From: Alistipes sp.
GTDB taxonomy: Bacteria > Bacteroidota > Bacteroidia > Bacteroidales > Rikenellaceae
Assembly (NCBI GenBank): GCA_022511355.1
Contig: JAFLRS010000080.1
Location: 1 to 8,056, forward strand
DNA: 8,056 bases
Reading direction: 5' to 3'
A program made the position numbers and the translations under genes. Shown piece after piece: positions 7,177 through 8,056 of the stretch. Each line of letters opens with the position of its first letter. Within the stretch, counting starts at the first letter, position 1. The notes beneath the pieces are model-generated. The model saw only the letters and a program-made list of their open reading frames with translations. It ran no database searches and was not told the origin of the DNA.

Positions 7177-7695
7177 TTACAGCGAGTTTTTAGGTTCGGC
7201 GGGGATAATCAGCCATAGCAGAATGTAGAGCCATACCGACAATCCGCCGAAGATGATGAGAATAAGAGTAACGAGCCGTATGACCGAGGAGTCGCAGTCG
7301 AAATGACGTGCTATGCCTCCGCATACTCCGGCGAATACGCGGTCGGTTTGCGAACGCCGCAGCGGTTTGCGCCAGATGTCATCGACGTGCGGTTGCGAAT
7401 CGTTGCCGGCAGTGTCGTTGCCGTCGGTTCGGTGACGCGGAGCCCCGAAGATTTCGGGGTCGCCTATTTGCTCCATAACCCTGCGGACGAGCGCAGCCGA
7501 GACCACCATCATGGCCGACGGCAGATTCTCGTGAAAAATATCGGCGATGCGGGTTTCGATATCGACAATCGTTTCGTTGTCATCGACATCGAGCCTGTCG
7601 CGAATACTCTTCAGATAGTTGTCGAGCAGCTGCCACGCATCCCGGTCGAGAATGAAGGCTTGCGATGCAATGCTCACGTTTACAGTCTCTTTCAT
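7177..7695 (-). CDS. Small PspC-domain membrane protein
   Basis: A 172-aa protein, first gene of the operon. Residues 1-80 form a helical domain (DRDAWQLLDNYLKSIRDRL, then IVDIETRIADIF and RRVMEQIGDPEIFG). It aligns with the N-terminus of the large PspC protein at the far end of the operon, sharing the DIE.RIA core and the Q(I/L)G..E ending, and is HAAS-like. A polar, Asp/His-rich linker (about 86-108) follows. The PspC domain (about 110-167) has RRSQTDRVFAGVCGGIARHF followed by a hydrophobic hairpin (about 138-165, VIRLVTLILIIFGG then VWLYILLWLII) and a short PAEPKNSL tail. PspC proteins modulate envelope-stress responses, and pairing with PadR is common in Bacteroidetes. That it senses membrane state and affects PadR is inference. 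The ATG has no clear Shine-Dalgarno site. It sits about 40 nt from the predicted transcription start. Confidence 0.92.
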   Translation of the reverse strand: MKETVNVSIASQAFILDRDAWQLLDNYLKSIRDRLDVDDNETIVDIETRIADIFHENLPSAMMVVSAALVRRVMEQIGDPEIFGAPRHRTDGNDTAGNDSQPHVDDIWRKPLRRSQTDRVFAGVCGGIARHFDCDSSVIRLVTLILIIFGGLSVWLYILLWLIIPAEPKNSL

Positions 7696-7741
7696 GATTG
7701 AATATCTAAATTTATTTGTGCATTTAGGTTGTTTGCCGATG

Positions 7742-7749
7742 CAAATATA
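7742..7749 (-). promoter_or_regulatory. Bacteroidetes-type -7 promoter element of the PadR/PspC operon
   Basis: TATATTTG on the minus strand exactly matches the TAnnTTTG -7 consensus. It lies 46 nt upstream of the first ATG and predicts a transcript start near 7735. The best -33 candidate, TTTG at 7775-7778, is 25 nt away, several bases longer than usual, and falls inside the palindrome. An A8 run (minus strand, 7785-7792) just upstream could act as an UP-like element. The -7 call is good; the -33 call is weak. Confidence 0.65.
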
Positions 7750-7761
7750 AGTAAAATTTCA

Positions 7762-7783
7762 ATACTTTGCTATACAAAGTATA
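7762..7783. promoter_or_regulatory. Nested inverted repeat, candidate PadR operator
   Basis: A perfect dyad ATACTTTG-CTATA-CAAAGTAT (7762-7782, 8-bp arms) overlaps a second perfect dyad TATAC-AAA-GTATA (7771-7783). A further ATACTTT copy follows at 7781-7787, 19 bp from the first, so there are three half-sites. The element begins 12 bp upstream of the -7 box and covers the -33 region, where a bound dimer would block RNA polymerase. PadR proteins usually repress their own operon through inverted repeats. Binding here is inference from position and symmetry. Confidence 0.6.
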
Positions 7784-7817
7784 CTTTTTTTTGATTAAGG
7801 GCGGTTTTCGGGAGGGG

Positions 7818-7836
7818 AGGTTACAAATCGTAACCT
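7818..7836. repeat. Perfect 7-bp inverted repeat in the intergenic region
   Basis: AGGTTAC-AAATC-GTAACCT, with arms at 7818-7824 and 7830-7836. There is no T-tract next to it, so it is not an intrinsic terminator. It could be a binding site for a dimeric regulator or a small hairpin. It lies about 80 bp upstream of the operon's -7 box and its sequence is unrelated to the 7762 dyad. Confidence 0.5.
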
Positions 7837-7892
7837 GTGTTTTTCGGGGGCGGGTGAGTCGGAAACCGAAAGCCGAATGCGGAAAATGCGGG

Positions 7893-7908
7893 ACCCGATG
7901 ACCCGATG
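7893..7908. repeat. Tandem 8-bp direct repeat ACCCGATG x2
   Basis: Two exact head-to-tail copies, at 7893-7900 and 7901-7908. A similar short duplication, AATGCGG at 7876-7882 and 7885-7891, precedes them. No function is evident. They may simply be slippage products in noncoding DNA. Confidence 0.5.
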
Positions 7909-7921
7909 AAGGGGCAGGAAA

Positions 7922-7944
7922 AGTTCAGTTTTTGAACTCAAAAA
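7922..7944. repeat. Two overlapping perfect inverted repeats
   Basis: AGTTCA-GTTTT-TGAACT (7922-7938) overlaps TTTTTGA-AC-TCAAAAA (7929-7944), giving two mutually exclusive stems. Either could be a protein-binding dyad. In RNA the stems are AT-rich and weak. Confidence 0.45.
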
Positions 7945-7965
7945 GTTAAATTAAGAGAGAAAAAT

Positions 7966-7989
7966 CGGTCATTTTTCAAAAAACGGTCA
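7966..7989. repeat. Direct repeat CGGTCA with 18-bp period
   Basis: CGGTCA at 7966-7971 recurs at 7984-7989, separated by the AT-only-but-one stretch TTTTTCAAAAAA. The spacing is near two helical turns, as in tandem regulator sites. No adjacent promoter match could be recognised. Confidence 0.35.
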
Positions 7990-8056
7990 CTATTTGGTAA
8001 CCGTACCGGGACGCCATGCGTGCGGGAACGGACTGACAAACAAACGGTTGCGAAGC

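Larger units (their letters stand above)
7696..8056. other. Gene-free intergenic region (operon promoter plus repeat-rich DNA)
   Basis: No convincing coding region is seen in 361 bases. The left part (7696-7792) is AT-rich and holds the operon's 5' leader, promoter and operator. The leader contains a weak CTAAAT/ATTTAG hairpin (7706-7711 and 7722-7727). The part from 7800 to 7920 is G-rich with purine runs and small repeats. The part from 7921 to 8000 is AT-rich with dyads. Short minus-strand frames open at the right edge, the longest 38 codons and ending at 7938, could be the tail of an unseen gene but show no family resemblance. Confidence 0.6.

Noticed and set aside
7706..7727. Hairpin CTAAAT/ATTTAG in the operon leader as a riboswitch or attenuator
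   Set aside because: It has only six AT-rich pairs and a 10-nt loop, no known riboswitch core and no competing terminator.
7810..7854. Possible G-quadruplex from G-runs on the plus strand (GGG, GGGG, GG, GGGGG, GGG)
   Set aside because: One run has only two Gs and a 25-nt loop containing a hairpin separates the others. The support is too weak to list as a feature.
7938..8054. A minus-strand frame open from the right edge, 38 codons, ending in NLTF like an outer-membrane barrel
   Set aside because: The resemblance is four residues only and the preceding residues do not look like a SusC C-terminus. It is too short to call.

Overview
This window comes from a Bacteroidales-type bacterium. The evidence is a SusC/SusD outer-membrane pair, a surface-lipoprotein signal on the SusD, a Bacteroidetes-style -7 box (TAnnTTTG) and genes that mostly lack strong Shine-Dalgarno sites. 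The moderate-to-high GC and the frequent TCG serine codons would suit an Alistipes-like (Rikenellaceae) genome. That genus call is inference only.

Layout: bases 1-4664 (+ strand) hold a SusC/RagA TonB-dependent transporter, truncated by the left edge, and its SusD/RagB lipoprotein, 23 nt apart. Together they would capture and import an oligomeric nutrient across the outer membrane. No hydrolase, regulator or other substrate clue lies in the window. The pair ends at a strong bidirectional terminator (4693-4725), which also ends the operon converging from the right.

Bases 4746-7695 (- strand) hold a tightly packed four-gene operon. In transcription order it encodes a small PspC-domain membrane protein (172 aa), a PadR-family winged-helix repressor (109 aa), an exported beta-helical head-GIN/DUF2807 ('toastrack') protein (295 aa) and a large PspC-domain multi-pass protein (400 aa). 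The gaps are only 3-4 nt. Both PspC proteins begin with a related ~80-residue helical domain that resembles the PadR-associated HAAS type. This is a phage-shock/LiaFSR-like envelope-stress cassette without PspA: membrane sensors, an exported beta-solenoid and a PadR repressor. Upstream of the first gene are a Bacteroidetes -7 box and a perfect nested inverted repeat, a good candidate PadR operator, so autoregulation is likely.

Bases 7696-8056 contain no convincing gene. They hold the operon promoter and operator, then a run of small dyads and direct repeats of unknown role.

The most interesting part is the PadR/PspC/toastrack operon with its nested operator. The component families and their association are known, so I do not claim a new system. 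The less described aspects are the paired PspC architecture, the 57-bp-periodic toastrack repeat with four clustered cysteines, and the His-bearing tail of the large PspC.
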